A DNA stretch of 64,000 nt from Bacteroidetes bacterium UBA7662 (GTDB lineage Bacteria; Bacteroidota; Bacteroidia; UBA7662): assembly GCA_002483345.1 (NCBI GenBank), contig DLHS01000009.1:4571-68570 (forward strand), read 5' to 3'. Of the stretch, positions 7,669 through 17,221 are shown piece after piece (positions within the stretch are counted from its first letter, which is position 1; every line of letters begins with the position of its first letter). The notes beneath the pieces are model-generated. The model saw only the letters and a program-made list of their open reading frames with translations. It did no database searches and was not told the DNA's origin. The translations under genes were made by a program, and so were the position numbers.

Positions 7669-9024
7669 ATGTCGCCCCGACAATTCAAACCCAACGCCCT
7701 GAGCCTGCTGCTGCTATTGCTGCTGGCCACCAGCCTCACCAGCCGGGCGCAAAGCAGCTTTACGGTTGATGAAGCCGTGAAGTATGCCCTGACCAACAGC
7801 ATGACGGCCAAAAACGCGCAACTCGACGAGCAAAGTGCCCGGGAGAAAGTGCGTGAAATTACCGCCATCGGTTTCCCTCAGGTAAGCGCCTCCTATTCGC
7901 TGAGTAATAACTACATCATCCAGAAAGTCATCATTCCTGACGGAACTGCCTTCGGAGGCCCCCCCGGCCCCCTGGCACTTGAGTTCCAGCCACAATACGG
8001 CGGGCAAGCTGTCCTGAGCGTGAATCAGTTGATTTTTGACGGCTCCTACATCGTAGGTCTCCAGGCAGCTAAAACCTACCGCGAACTGGCCCAAAGACAG
8101 AGCGATATTACACGGGTACAGGTAGTAGAAAATGTAAAAAAAGCCTATTACAGCGTATTGGTTAACAAAGAGCGGATGAGCCTGCTCAACGCAAACGTTG
8201 GCCGGCTGGATTCCACCCTCAACGAAATGCGGGCTATGCTCGCCAATGGTTTTGTTGAAAAGCTGGATGTAGACCGCCTGCAGGTTCAACGTAACAATCT
8301 GGTTTCAGAAAAAGACAAAATTGAACGCTTCGCAGACCTGTCACTCGCTTTGCTGAAGTTCCAGATGAACTACCCCGCCAACCAGGAGCTGGTACTCACC
8401 GACCAGCTTTCGCAGGTGATGGTTACCAACGATATGCTCAATACTGCCAACGTGGATTATATGAAACGGCCGGAGTACAAGCTGATGCAGGCACAGAAAA
8501 GAGCCGCCAGCCTGGAGCTTAAAAATGTACGTGCCGGTTACCTGCCAAGCATTGGTGCCCAGGCAACCCGGGGTGCACTGGCCGGTTCAAACAGCTTCGA
8601 CCGGGTGTTGAACCCTGGTGGCGACTGGTATGCCTTCGGTGCATTGGGTCTCAGCATACAGGTACCTATTTTCGATAGTTTCAGCAAACGTTTCCAGGCG
8701 CAGCAGAAAAAAATCAATGTACTGAAAGTAGATAACGGCATCCAGGAATATCGCCGTGCCATCGACCTGCAGGTTGAGCAAGCTCAGATTTCTGTCAGAA
8801 ATGCTTTTCAAACCGTAGATATCCAAAAACAGAACCTTACTTTATCGGAAGACGTATTGCGCGTAAGCCGGTTGAAGTATACCGAAGGGGTTGGCTCCAA
8901 TCTTGAGGTAATCACCGCTGAGGCCTCCTATCGTGAAGCACAAAGCAACTATTATACAGCCGTTTACGATTTGCTGGTTGCAAGAATTGATCTTGAAAAG
9001 GCAAAAGGTGAACTCATCCGTTAA
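7669..9024 (+). CDS. TolC-family outer-membrane efflux channel
   Basis: Start chosen at 7669 (MSPRQFKPN...), seven bases after the tetR stop; it opens with a poly-Leu signal peptide ending TSRAQ. The longer frame begins inside tetR and is not credible. The 451-residue mature-type protein has the two internally similar coiled-coil halves of TolC/OprM proteins, for example YALTNSMTAKNAQLDEQSAREK and the C-terminal RVSRLKYTEGVGSNLEVITAEASY. Forms the outer-membrane duct of the tripartite pump encoded by this and the next two genes. Confidence 0.93.
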   Translation: MSPRQFKPNALSLLLLLLLATSLTSRAQSSFTVDEAVKYALTNSMTAKNAQLDEQSAREKVREITAIGFPQVSASYSLSNNYIIQKVIIPDGTAFGGPPGPLALEFQPQYGGQAVLSVNQLIFDGSYIVGLQAAKTYRELAQRQSDITRVQVVENVKKAYYSVLVNKERMSLLNANVGRLDSTLNEMRAMLANGFVEKLDVDRLQVQRNNLVSEKDKIERFADLSLALLKFQMNYPANQELVLTDQLSQVMVTNDMLNTANVDYMKRPEYKLMQAQKRAASLELKNVRAGYLPSIGAQATRGALAGSNSFDRVLNPGGDWYAFGALGLSIQVPIFDSFSKRFQAQQKKINVLKVDNGIQEYRRAIDLQVEQAQISVRNAFQTVDIQKQNLTLSEDVLRVSRLKYTEGVGSNLEVITAEASYREAQSNYYTAVYDLLVARIDLEKAKGELIR

Positions 9025-9048
9025 TTAAATAAATATACCATCAACCAT

Positions 9049-10167
9049 ATGAAATCCCGTCTCCTCGCAGCCTTTGCCCTCTTATTTGTGGCCATTGCCT
9101 GCACCAGCAACGAAGCCAGCGACAAAGCTGCCCGACTCGAAGAGCTGCGCAAACAGCAAGCTGAAATCACCACCGAAATCAAAAAACTGGAAGCAGAAAT
9201 GCAGGCTACCGGTGAGATCAAGGTTGCCAGTAAATCTGTGTTGGTTACCAACATTGCACCGGTCGAATTCAAAAGCTACATCGATGTACAGGGTCGTGTC
9301 GACGCCCGTGAAAACGTAGATGTAAGTGCGGAAAGCCCCGGTATTGTAAAAGTCATCCATGTGCGTTCGGGTGATGCCGTTCGCAAAGGCCAGGTACTGG
9401 CTGAACTTGATGCGGAAGGACTGCGTAAATCCGTAGATGAGCTGAAAGGACAGTTGCAATATGCCACCACCCTCTTCCAGAAGCGTGAAAGCCTTTGGAA
9501 ACAAAAAATTGGTTCTGAAGTTGAATACCTGACCGCCAAAAACCAGAAAGAAAGCCTGGAACTCAGGCTGGCCGGTTTGAACAAGCAGCTTGACATGACC
9601 CGTATCAAATCGCCCATTGATGGTACGGTGGACGATGTGAACCTCAAACTTGGTCAGGCTGCATCACCTGGTCTGCCTGCCTTCCGGGTGGTAAACTACA
9701 ACGATTTGCGTGTAGTGGCTGAACTGGCCGAAAGCCACATCAGCAAGGTGAAAAAAGGTGATAAAGTCCGCCTTCTTTTTCAGGATCTGAACAAAGAAGT
9801 GGATGCCATGGTAACTTTTTCTGCCAAAACCATCAATCAGATCAACCGTACATTCAGGGTTGAGGTACAGCTGCGTGAAAATACCCGCGATTATTATCCC
9901 AACATGATTACGCTGGTGCGCATCAACGACTACACCAACCCGGCAGCCTTTGTGATACCCGTTAATTTGCTTCAACGCTCCGAAAACGGCACTTTCATCT
10001 TTGTAGCAGTGAAAAAAGGCAATCAGTTTGTAGCTGAAAAACGCAATATCACCACAGGTAAGTCGTATGGTGCCAACATTGAAGTTGCCAGTGGTTTAGC
10101 CGAAGGCGATGCCATCATCAGCACCGGTTACAACGACCTGAACGAAGGACAAGTCATCAGTTTCTGA
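9049..10167 (+). CDS. RND efflux periplasmic adaptor (membrane fusion protein), lipoprotein
   Basis: 372 residues. Lipoprotein signal MKSRLLAAFALLFVAIAC (Cys18) is followed by a charged coiled coil (about 24-48), then the barrel-sandwich halves: GIVKVIHVRSGDAVRKGQVL and, after a helical hairpin, RIKSPIDGTVDDVNLKLGQ. The C-terminal membrane-proximal domain ends in the usual GLAEGDAIISTGYNDLNEGQ. Links the inner-membrane pump to the TolC-like channel. The gaps to both neighbours are about 25 bp, so one transcript is likely. Confidence 0.94.
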   Translation: MKSRLLAAFALLFVAIACTSNEASDKAARLEELRKQQAEITTEIKKLEAEMQATGEIKVASKSVLVTNIAPVEFKSYIDVQGRVDARENVDVSAESPGIVKVIHVRSGDAVRKGQVLAELDAEGLRKSVDELKGQLQYATTLFQKRESLWKQKIGSEVEYLTAKNQKESLELRLAGLNKQLDMTRIKSPIDGTVDDVNLKLGQAASPGLPAFRVVNYNDLRVVAELAESHISKVKKGDKVRLLFQDLNKEVDAMVTFSAKTINQINRTFRVEVQLRENTRDYYPNMITLVRINDYTNPAAFVIPVNLLQRSENGTFIFVAVKKGNQFVAEKRNITTGKSYGANIEVASGLAEGDAIISTGYNDLNEGQVISF

Positions 10168-10192
10168 GCATCCAACCCAACAAAACGCCATC

Positions 10193-13100
10193 ATGAGCGA
10201 ACCTAAATACAAAGAATTTAAACCCACCAGCTGGGCGATCGACAACAAGGTGAGTATTTTCATCCTGTCGATTATCATTACGCTGGCCGGTTTGCAGGTT
10301 TATAACACCATCCCGAAGGAGCAATTCCCGGAGATAGTGATTCCGACCATTTACGTGAGTACGGTATACCCCGGTACTTCTCCGGCAGATATGGAGAACC
10401 TGGTGACCAAACCCATCGAAAAAGAGATCAAGGGTATCTCAGGCATCAAAAAACTCACCTCTAACTCTTTGCAGGATTTCTCGAACGTCATCGTGGAATT
10501 CGGCACCGAGGTAAATGTGGATGAAGCCAAGCAAAAAGTAAAAGACGCGGTTGACAAGGCCCGCTCTGAGCTGCCGACCGATCTCCCACAGGAGCCGGTA
10601 GTGCTTGAAATCGACCTTTCCGAGATTCCCATCATGTATGTGAACATCTCCGGAAACTTCGACCTGGCCCGCCTCAAACAATACGCCGACAACATCAAAG
10701 ACCGCATCGAAGACATCAAATCCATCAACCGCGTTGACCTGGTAGGTGCTTTGGAGCGTGAAGTGCAGGTGGATGTGGACATGTACCGCATGCAGGCCGC
10801 TCAAATCACCATGGATGATATAGAGCGGTCCATCAAATACGAGAACATGACCATCTCCGGTGGTAATGTAAACACCGGTCCGATGAAACGGGCGATTCGT
10901 GTCGTAGGTGAGTTTGCCAGGGTTAATGAGCTTGAGAACCTGATTATTACTTCCCTGCCCGGCACACCGGTTTACCTCAAGGACATCGCTGTGATCACAG
11001 ATGGTTTTAAGGAGAAAGAATCCTTTGCACGGCTGAATGGTGAAAATGTAATTACCCTGAACGTCATCAAGCGTTCAGGTGAAAACCTGATTGCTACGGC
11101 TGACGATATCCGTTTGCTGATTGATCAGGAGAAAGAAAAATTACCGAAAGATCTCAAAGTAACCATTACCGGTGACCAAAGTACCTTCACCCGGACCACC
11201 GTACACGATCTGGTGAACACTATCATCATCGGTTTTGTACTGGTTACGCTGGTGCTGATGTTCTTCATGGGGACCACCAACGCCATGTTTGTTGGATTAT
11301 CGGTTCCGCTTTCAAGCTTCCTGGCCTTCATGTTCATGCCGAGCATCGATTTTACCCTGAACATGATCGTACTCTTCTCCCTGCTCATGGCACTTGGCGT
11401 GGTGGTCGACGATGCCATTGTGGTTATTGAAAACACCCACCGGATATTTGCCAATGGCCGGCGAAAAATCAAGGATGCCGCGAAGGAAGCTGCAGGTGAA
11501 GTCTTCCTGCCGGTTCTGGCGGGTACACTTACGACAGTCGCGCCGTTTTTACCCCTGGCCTTCTGGGGTGGTGTAGTAGGTAAGTTTATGTTCTTCCTGC
11601 CCATCACCCTCATACTTACCCTGATGGCCTCCTTGCTCGTGGCTTACATCATCAACCCGGTTTTTGCCGCGCAGTTTATGAAGCCTGAGTTCCGCAACGA
11701 AGATGGCTTTATGAAAAAGACCAAGGTGCGTAGTCTCCAGATTGCTTCACTTGGTTTCGTATCGCTTGCTGTCATTTTATATCTCAGTGGCAGTGTGGGT
11801 ATGGGGAATTTTCTCCTGTTCGTTGTAGGCCTCCTTTGGTTGAACCGCTATGTACTCTCTCCGGCCATTATCAGGTTTCAGGATAAACAATGGCCGGTAG
11901 CACAGGGAGCCTATGAAAGGGCACTTCGCTGGGCTTTGGTTGGCAAGCGGCCGGTGGCCATTCTGTTAAGCATGGTGGGTGTGCTCATTGCCACTTTCAT
12001 CATCACAGGCATGGCTGCCAGTTCCGGGCGTCTCAAAGTTGAATTTTTCCCGGAAGGTGACCCTAACTTTGTTTACACCTACATCACCTTACCGGTTGGT
12101 ACCGACCAGACCGTAACCGACTCCATTACCCGGATTGTGGAAGAAAGGGTAGCCAAAGTAATCGGCAAAGACAATCCGATAGTTGAATCACTTATTGCCA
12201 ACGTGGCCATCGGAGCCGGAGACCCTATGTCGGGCGACCAGGCTGCTTCTCCCAACAAGGGGAAAGTTACCGTAGCCTTCGTTGAATTTGTAAAACGGAA
12301 TGGTGAGTCAACGCAGCCCTATCTTGATTCCATCCGGGGTGCCATCAAGGGCATTCCTGGTGTAGAAATCGCCGTAGACAAGGAGCAGAATGGCCCGCCG
12401 ACCGGTAAGCCGATCAACATTGAAATCAGCGGTGACGATTTTGCCGTATTGGGTCAGGTATCTGCCAACCTTAAACGTTTTCTGGATTCAATGCAGGTAG
12501 CCGGTGTGGAAGAGCTCAAAAGTGATCTGGAAGCGAGCAAGCCAGAGTTGATTATTTCTGTTGACCGGGAACGGGCGCAACGGGAAGGCATCAGCACCGC
12601 TCAGATTGGTTCTGAAATCCGGGCAGCTGTTTTCGGTAAGGAAGTCAGTAAGTTCCGGGATGCCAACGATGAGATTCCGATTCAGTTACGGTACGCTGTA
12701 CCACAGCGTCAGGATGTGGAACAGCTGATCAACACCCGCATTACTTTCCGTGACATGAATGCCGGAGGTGCTATCCGTCAGGTACCGCTTTCTTCGGTGG
12801 CTAAAATTGAGTATGCCAACAGTTATGGCAGTATCAAACGCAAAAACCAGAAACGCGTTGTGACCTTATCTTCAAACGTACTGAGTGGTTATACAGCCAA
12901 TGAAGTTGTTTTCCAGATAACCAAAGCCCTGCAGGATTTTGATGCCCCTGAAGGGTATACCATTGCAATGACTGGTGAGCAGGAAGAGCAGGCCGAAACC
13001 GGCGCTTTCCTGAGTACAGCCATGATGATTTCCATTGGTCTTATCTTCCTGATTCTGGTATTGCAGTTCAATTCTGTCAACAAGAGTTTGATTATTCTTT

Positions 13101-13600
13101 CAGAGATTGTATTCTCGATCATCGGGGTATTGCTTGGCTTCATCATCACAGGCATGTCCATCTCCATTGTAATGACTGGTATCGGGGTTGTTGCCCTGGC
13201 AGGTATTGTTGTGAAGAATGGTATCCTGATTGTAGAGTACATCGATGTGATGCTGGAGAAACCCGGGGTTTCATTGAAGGAGGCCATCATTCAGGCAGGT
13301 AAAATCAGGATGACACCGGTTATGCTCACAGCACTGTCGACCATTCTGGGGTTAATACCGCTGGCCGTTGGTTTAAACATCGATTTCGGCACCCTCTTCA
13401 CCGAATTAAACCCACACATCTTCTTTGGGGGTGACAGTGTGGCCTTCTTCGGCCCGCTGAGCTGGACTATCATTTTTGGTCTGACCTTTGCCACTTTCCT
13501 TACCTTGATACTGGTACCGATTATGTACTACATTACTTTCCGTAATCAGGTGAGAAGAAAATATATCATGAGGAAACTAAAACGTCTCGCCTACCGTTAA
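10193..13600 (+). CDS. RND-family multidrug/solute efflux transporter
   Basis: Inner-membrane proton-driven pump of 1135 residues, within the normal range for hydrophobe/amphiphile RND proteins. It shows the internal duplication: a transmembrane helix near the N-terminus, a large periplasmic loop, a helix bundle with the proton-relay motif GVVVDDAIVVIEN, then a second copy with loop and helices (GIGVVALAGIVVKNGILIVEY). The N-terminus SWAIDNKVSIFILSIIITLAGL is the typical first helix. Final gene of the tetR operon. Substrate unknown. A strong hairpin element follows at 13650-13708. Confidence 0.95.
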   Translation: MSEPKYKEFKPTSWAIDNKVSIFILSIIITLAGLQVYNTIPKEQFPEIVIPTIYVSTVYPGTSPADMENLVTKPIEKEIKGISGIKKLTSNSLQDFSNVIVEFGTEVNVDEAKQKVKDAVDKARSELPTDLPQEPVVLEIDLSEIPIMYVNISGNFDLARLKQYADNIKDRIEDIKSINRVDLVGALEREVQVDVDMYRMQAAQITMDDIERSIKYENMTISGGNVNTGPMKRAIRVVGEFARVNELENLIITSLPGTPVYLKDIAVITDGFKEKESFARLNGENVITLNVIKRSGENLIATADDIRLLIDQEKEKLPKDLKVTITGDQSTFTRTTVHDLVNTIIIGFVLVTLVLMFFMGTTNAMFVGLSVPLSSFLAFMFMPSIDFTLNMIVLFSLLMALGVVVDDAIVVIENTHRIFANGRRKIKDAAKEAAGEVFLPVLAGTLTTVAPFLPLAFWGGVVGKFMFFLPITLILTLMASLLVAYIINPVFAAQFMKPEFRNEDGFMKKTKVRSLQIASLGFVSLAVILYLSGSVGMGNFLLFVVGLLWLNRYVLSPAIIRFQDKQWPVAQGAYERALRWALVGKRPVAILLSMVGVLIATFIITGMAASSGRLKVEFFPEGDPNFVYTYITLPVGTDQTVTDSITRIVEERVAKVIGKDNPIVESLIANVAIGAGDPMSGDQAASPNKGKVTVAFVEFVKRNGESTQPYLDSIRGAIKGIPGVEIAVDKEQNGPPTGKPINIEISGDDFAVLGQVSANLKRFLDSMQVAGVEELKSDLEASKPELIISVDRERAQREGISTAQIGSEIRAAVFGKEVSKFRDANDEIPIQLRYAVPQRQDVEQLINTRITFRDMNAGGAIRQVPLSSVAKIEYANSYGSIKRKNQKRVVTLSSNVLSGYTANEVVFQITKALQDFDAPEGYTIAMTGEQEEQAETGAFLSTAMMISIGLIFLILVLQFNSVNKSLIILSEIVFSIIGVLLGFIITGMSISIVMTGIGVVALAGIVVKNGILIVEYIDVMLEKPGVSLKEAIIQAGKIRMTPVMLTALSTILGLIPLAVGLNIDFGTLFTELNPHIFFGGDSVAFFGPLSWTIIFGLTFATFLTLILVPIMYYITFRNQVRRKYIMRKLKRLAYR

Positions 13601-13649
13601 GCAATCATTAACGGTAGAAAATATGTCATCCCGGCCTTTGGCCGGTAGT

Positions 13650-13708
13650 TTTTCATAGGTTTAGTTTGGTTAACCCGCGCGCTGTGAAGCGTGCGGGTTT
13701 TTTATTTA
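13650..13708 (+). terminator. Terminator embedded in a repeated element, copy 1
   Basis: Rho-independent terminator of the RND operon: stem AACCCGC (13672-13678) with GCGGGTT (13693-13699), extended by inner pairs around a TGTGAA loop, followed by T-rich sequence. The 22 bases before the stem (TTTTCATAGGTTTAGTTTGG) and the loop segment GCTGTGAAG are almost identical to the terminator at 32018-32075, although neither belongs to the essential stem. This makes it a dispersed repeat as well as a terminator. Confidence 0.8.
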
Positions 13709-13841
13709 CAACCTATGGGTCAGTGTCCAAAAATTGTAAAAACTGCTCTTAAAGCTAAAAATCACTACCGTATACAGGGTATTTTAGGTCAATTTAACGG
13801 TATTTATTTGGGACTTGTTTCCAAAACCGGGAATACGGGGC

Positions 13842-13849
13842 TATTTTTG
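13842..13849 (+). promoter_or_regulatory. -7 box (TATTTTTG) before the GIN lipoprotein gene
   Basis: Matches TAnnTTTG and lies 18 bases before the GTG at 13868, which supports that GTG as the start. The nearest upstream TTG is 24 bases away, rather far, so only the -7 element is well supported. Confidence 0.45.
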
Positions 13850-13867
13850 CACCCGATAACTAAACCT

Positions 13868-14584
13868 GTGAATATCAAACAATCAGCCCTTGTTCTAGGC
13901 CTTTTTCTGCTTGTCATGAGCAGTTGCAACAGCATACGTTGCGTAAGAGGCGGCGGCATCAAAGAAAGCCAGGAGCGAAATGCCGTGGCCTTCACAGGTG
14001 TTCATCTGCAATTCGACGGACATGTGAATGTGAGTCAGGGAAATAGAAGCGAGGTCATCATCATTGCTCCTCCGCATATACAACCACTCATCAAAACTGA
14101 AATCATCGACGGGGAGCTTGTCATATCCAGTACCCGCTGTTTGCTGGAAGCCGCAAAAGACGTAGATATTTTTGTTACGCTGCCACGGCTCACCCATCTG
14201 AAGATAAAAGGGGATGGTCAGATAAACGGGCTCAACAAATTCACCTCTGCTGACCTGGATGTCGAAATAACCGGTGGCGGAAAAATTAAACTGCTGGCAG
14301 AAATGTCATCGGTTGAAATCAAGGTAAATGGCAGCGGCCTCGTGAATCTTTCAGGGAAAGCCGAAAGTAATTATATGGAAGTGAAAGGCTCCGGCAAGCT
14401 GCAGCTTTTCGAACTCAACAGCGATTTCACTTATATCGATGTTGACGGTCCTGCCAACATCGAGGTGTATACCCGCAACAACCTGAACATACGTGCCAAC
14501 GGTAATGGCGAAATCCTTTACAAAGGAAAACCTTCGGTGGAGCACCGTTACCTGGGTAACGCACGGGTAGTGCAGGTTAATTAG
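13868..14584 (+). CDS. Head GIN domain (DUF2807) lipoprotein
   Basis: Start chosen at the GTG at 13868, which gives a lipoprotein signal (VNIKQSALVLGLFLLVMSSC, Cys20) right after a -7 box; the longer frame adds 59 residues with no signal function. The 238-residue protein is made of short beta strands with repeated Gly/Asn turns (DVEITGGGKIKL, VEIKVNGSGLVNLSG, MEVKGSGKLQL, LNIRANGNGEILYKG), the signature of the head GIN/DUF2807 right-handed beta-helix family. Such proteins are surface or periplasmic lipoproteins of Bacteroidota with no firmly known role. Monocistronic. Confidence 0.82.
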   Translation: MNIKQSALVLGLFLLVMSSCNSIRCVRGGGIKESQERNAVAFTGVHLQFDGHVNVSQGNRSEVIIIAPPHIQPLIKTEIIDGELVISSTRCLLEAAKDVDIFVTLPRLTHLKIKGDGQINGLNKFTSADLDVEITGGGKIKLLAEMSSVEIKVNGSGLVNLSGKAESNYMEVKGSGKLQLFELNSDFTYIDVDGPANIEVYTRNNLNIRANGNGEILYKGKPSVEHRYLGNARVVQVN

Positions 14585-14600
14585 GCCGGAATGGCATACG

Positions 14601-14650
14601 GATTTTATGCTGGTTATGATATCCGCGGATATCATAACCAGCATAAAATC
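14601..14650. repeat. Perfect 50-bp palindrome between convergent genes
   Basis: Twenty-five bases starting GATTTTATGCTGG are followed without a spacer by their exact reverse complement; the centre is CCGCGG at 14623-14628. It begins 17 bp after the GIN gene stop and runs into the stop codon of the convergent hydrolase gene. Placement suggests a shared terminator, but there is no loop and no U-tract, so a cruciform or protein-binding role is equally open. Confidence 0.85.
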
Positions 14651-15599
14651 AGCGGCCCATCCCCATAAACCCGGAAACAGCCTGATTAAACGCCTCTGAT
14701 CCCTCAAACTGCACAAAGTGCCCAACCCCGGGTATCATTACCAGTTGATGGTTTGGGATTCTCTCCGATACTTTGGCAATCTCCTCTGTACGGCCACCGT
14801 TCAGAAACCTGTTGGGTATGAGCTGATCGTTGGCACCAAAGACCACCAGCACCGGCATTTTTAACTCAGGCAGCCGGTTGTAAACCGGTTCATTCACCAT
14901 ACCCTGCACACCTTTGGGAATGATATAGCAGTACCAGTCAAAATCAACAGCACTGCGCATGGCCAGCCGGTCACGGATCATAAACTCCGCATCATCCGGA
15001 AACTGGTAAAAATTGCTGTGATAATTCTGGATGATGGCTTTTGCCGGGGTTATTTTGGTACCCCGGGCTGTCACCACATCCCTGAACCAGGCTTTCTCAC
15101 CGGCATCGAAGGTTTCGAAACCTGCCGGGGCGGCGAGAATAAGTTTTTTGATGCGCTGAGGAGCCATCAGAGCTGCGGTAATGGCAATCTGTCCTCCCAT
15201 GGAATGACCTGCCAGTGTAAACTCCGTGATACCAAGTTTATCGGCGAACTGAAGAACTAGTCCGGCATTGTACTTCATACCTCCCTCATACGCTCCTTTG
15301 GCAGATTTACCATAACCGGGCAGATCGACGGCAATACAGCGGTACTGCAGTGACAAAACAGCCAGCTGTTTTTTCCAGGCAGGGGCATAGGATCCCAGAC
15401 CATGTAAAAACAGGATGACAGGAGCGTCTGCCGGGCCCTGCTCCATATAGGCAAGCAGGTGTACCGAGTCGAGCTGTACTTTTTTAACCGAATAAGGATA
15501 TTCCAGCTCATCCATCGTTTTAAGCGGCGTATGCGCGTAAGGACGGGCACAGGCAACCGCAAGTACCAATAGAAATGTCCAATTGATTATATGTTTCAT
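14649..15599 (-). CDS. Alpha/beta-hydrolase lipoprotein
   Basis: 316 residues starting with a lipoprotein signal (MKHIINWTFLLVLAVAC). Alpha/beta-hydrolase fold: oxyanion region LFLHGLGSYAPAW, nucleophile elbow GHSMGGQ, acid near VVFGANDQLIPN and catalytic His in PGVGHFVQFE. Closest in style to the general esterase/lipase family; substrate unknown. It lies 10 bp after the porin-like gene and is probably cotranscribed with it, so it may act on something that enters through that porin. Its stop codon is the last part of the 50-bp palindrome. Confidence 0.85.
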   Translation of the reverse strand: MKHIINWTFLLVLAVACARPYAHTPLKTMDELEYPYSVKKVQLDSVHLLAYMEQGPADAPVILFLHGLGSYAPAWKKQLAVLSLQYRCIAVDLPGYGKSAKGAYEGGMKYNAGLVLQFADKLGITEFTLAGHSMGGQIAITAALMAPQRIKKLILAAPAGFETFDAGEKAWFRDVVTARGTKITPAKAIIQNYHSNFYQFPDDAEFMIRDRLAMRSAVDFDWYCYIIPKGVQGMVNEPVYNRLPELKMPVLVVFGANDQLIPNRFLNGGRTEEIAKVSERIPNHQLVMIPGVGHFVQFEGSEAFNQAVSGFMGMGR

Positions 15600-15609
15600 G
15601 ACGGCTTGC

Positions 15610-17166
15610 TTAAAAAATTAACCAGCGATATACCATCAATACCGTCCACGGGTTCTCCGGACGACTCGCGGCATTGCCGTTTGCGATAGGGGAGTCGTAA
15701 AAATTACCCAGACTCAGATAAGCGGCATGTAACTCCATATCCATAAAAACTTTGGGTGTGTAACGGAGTTTGAAATTCACCTCGGTACCCATGGTGTTAC
15801 CCCCTCCTGCCGGCGCTACATTCGACAAGGCATGTGCCAGACCAATTTTACCATCGAATTTATTGGGAATAAAGGCTTTGTGAAAATTGAGGGTACCACC
15901 GGTTAAACCATAACCGGCATTGGATATATCGTTAACTGCAGCTGCAAACCGGTTTACCACATTACCATGGGTGAACAGCAGGTAGGCACCATGGTTGATA
16001 AAAATTGCAGCCGGTGTTCCCCAGGTATTACCCGTGATTACGCCCGTATAGCTGTTATCCGTTTGATTTTTATCTCCGCTGGTATAAATCAGATCCGTCA
16101 GTATGGCATCTTCATTGGTCTGTCCATATTTGTACCCTGCCCGGAGATTTGCTCCCAACCCCATGATGCTATACATCCTGCTGTTGTTGGAGGCACGGCG
16201 AATCTGCCCGAAATTGCTATTCAGGAATCCGGATACCATCAGTCTGCCGGTGTGAAAGCCCGCATTGTAGGATCCGTTGGTCCCAAGCCAAAATACATCT
16301 GCCTTGAAGGGCTCTGCACCCAATGGAAAACGGTAGGCACCATTCATTTCTGCAAGCGCGGAACCGGGGCCGTTGCCGATGGCTCCACCCTGTCCGTTGG
16401 CACGATCGGATACGTACCAAAAGGTAAGCGCCTGAGACCAGCCTTTTGACAGATCCCGTTCATAAGTGGCCATGGTGAGCGTGGCGTCGTCGTTCAGGTG
16501 GATGTTGTTTTCGTAAAGCTGATAAAAGCCAAGACTGTAGCGTTCAAAATCCCGGTCACGCCGTACATTGATCCCTACGCCGTCGGTTCCCCAATAACTG
16601 AGGCGGTAGCCGGTGCTCATCAATTCATCAAAAAGCACCCGGTACGGATTGGCAGGGTTATCGAACATACGCTGTAAGCCAAGATTAACAGCCCAGCCGT
16701 TGCCCGGCAAAAACTCAAGCTCCACATTCTGGGTCTGGAGATTTACCATGTCGCCGGCAATGGCACCCCCCTGGTTTCCGGCGGCCCCATAGCTGTTATC
16801 ACCCCAGGTCCAGTCTATTTCGAAAGACGTCCGCAGCAGCACCTTACCATCCAGCAATCGGGGCTTGTAAATGAAAAAGGGCAACAAACGCTGTTCAAAA
16901 TAACTCGACCGTCCCTTGTGGGTGGTGGTGGTATTGGAACCAAACAAACGTCCGATGACCTGCCCCTGGAAAAAGGGCTGGGTTACCTGCAGGTTGCTGT
17001 TAACCCATTGATTGTAAAAAAGTGCAAATACCTGCAGTTCCTTCTCTTCTTTCTGAGGGACAGGCTTGTCAAGCCATTGGATGCTTCCGCTGCCGGCATT
17101 ATCCTGTCCGAAGGCACACAAAGCTGCTGTGCTCAGTGCCAGACCAAGCCCTAATCGTTTCAACAT
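15610..17166 (-). CDS. Outer-membrane beta-barrel protein (porin/alginate-export-like)
   Basis: Start chosen at 17166 (MLKRLGLGLALSTAALCAFGQ), which gives a clean signal peptide; the longer frame adds 15 residues before it. About 518 residues of alternating hydrophobic/polar strands rich in Tyr, Trp, Gly and Asn, ending in aromatic residue Phe (MVYRWLIF), as expected for a BAM-assembled barrel. The pattern recalls Bacteroidota alginate-export-like porins (YFEQRLLPFFIYKPRL, SFEIDWTWGD), but this was not verified. Followed 10 bp later by a lipoprotein hydrolase; the two likely form one transcript. Confidence 0.72.
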   Translation of the reverse strand: MLKRLGLGLALSTAALCAFGQDNAGSGSIQWLDKPVPQKEEKELQVFALFYNQWVNSNLQVTQPFFQGQVIGRLFGSNTTTTHKGRSSYFEQRLLPFFIYKPRLLDGKVLLRTSFEIDWTWGDNSYGAAGNQGGAIAGDMVNLQTQNVELEFLPGNGWAVNLGLQRMFDNPANPYRVLFDELMSTGYRLSYWGTDGVGINVRRDRDFERYSLGFYQLYENNIHLNDDATLTMATYERDLSKGWSQALTFWYVSDRANGQGGAIGNGPGSALAEMNGAYRFPLGAEPFKADVFWLGTNGSYNAGFHTGRLMVSGFLNSNFGQIRRASNNSRMYSIMGLGANLRAGYKYGQTNEDAILTDLIYTSGDKNQTDNSYTGVITGNTWGTPAAIFINHGAYLLFTHGNVVNRFAAAVNDISNAGYGLTGGTLNFHKAFIPNKFDGKIGLAHALSNVAPAGGGNTMGTEVNFKLRYTPKVFMDMELHAAYLSLGNFYDSPIANGNAASRPENPWTVLMVYRWLIF

Positions 17167-17181
17167 AGGTGCGAAATTGGA

Positions 17182-17215
17182 TAAAATGAAGATGGCGGAA
17201 AAATCCGCCATCTTC
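17182..17215 (-). terminator. Rho-independent terminator after the 17.2-kb lipoprotein gene
   Basis: Perfect 12-bp stem (GAAGATGGCGGA at 17188-17199 with its complement at 17204-17215) with a four-A loop, followed on the minus strand by ATTTTAT. It separates the lipoprotein gene from the porin gene. Confidence 0.75.
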
Positions 17216-17221
17216 TTCCTA

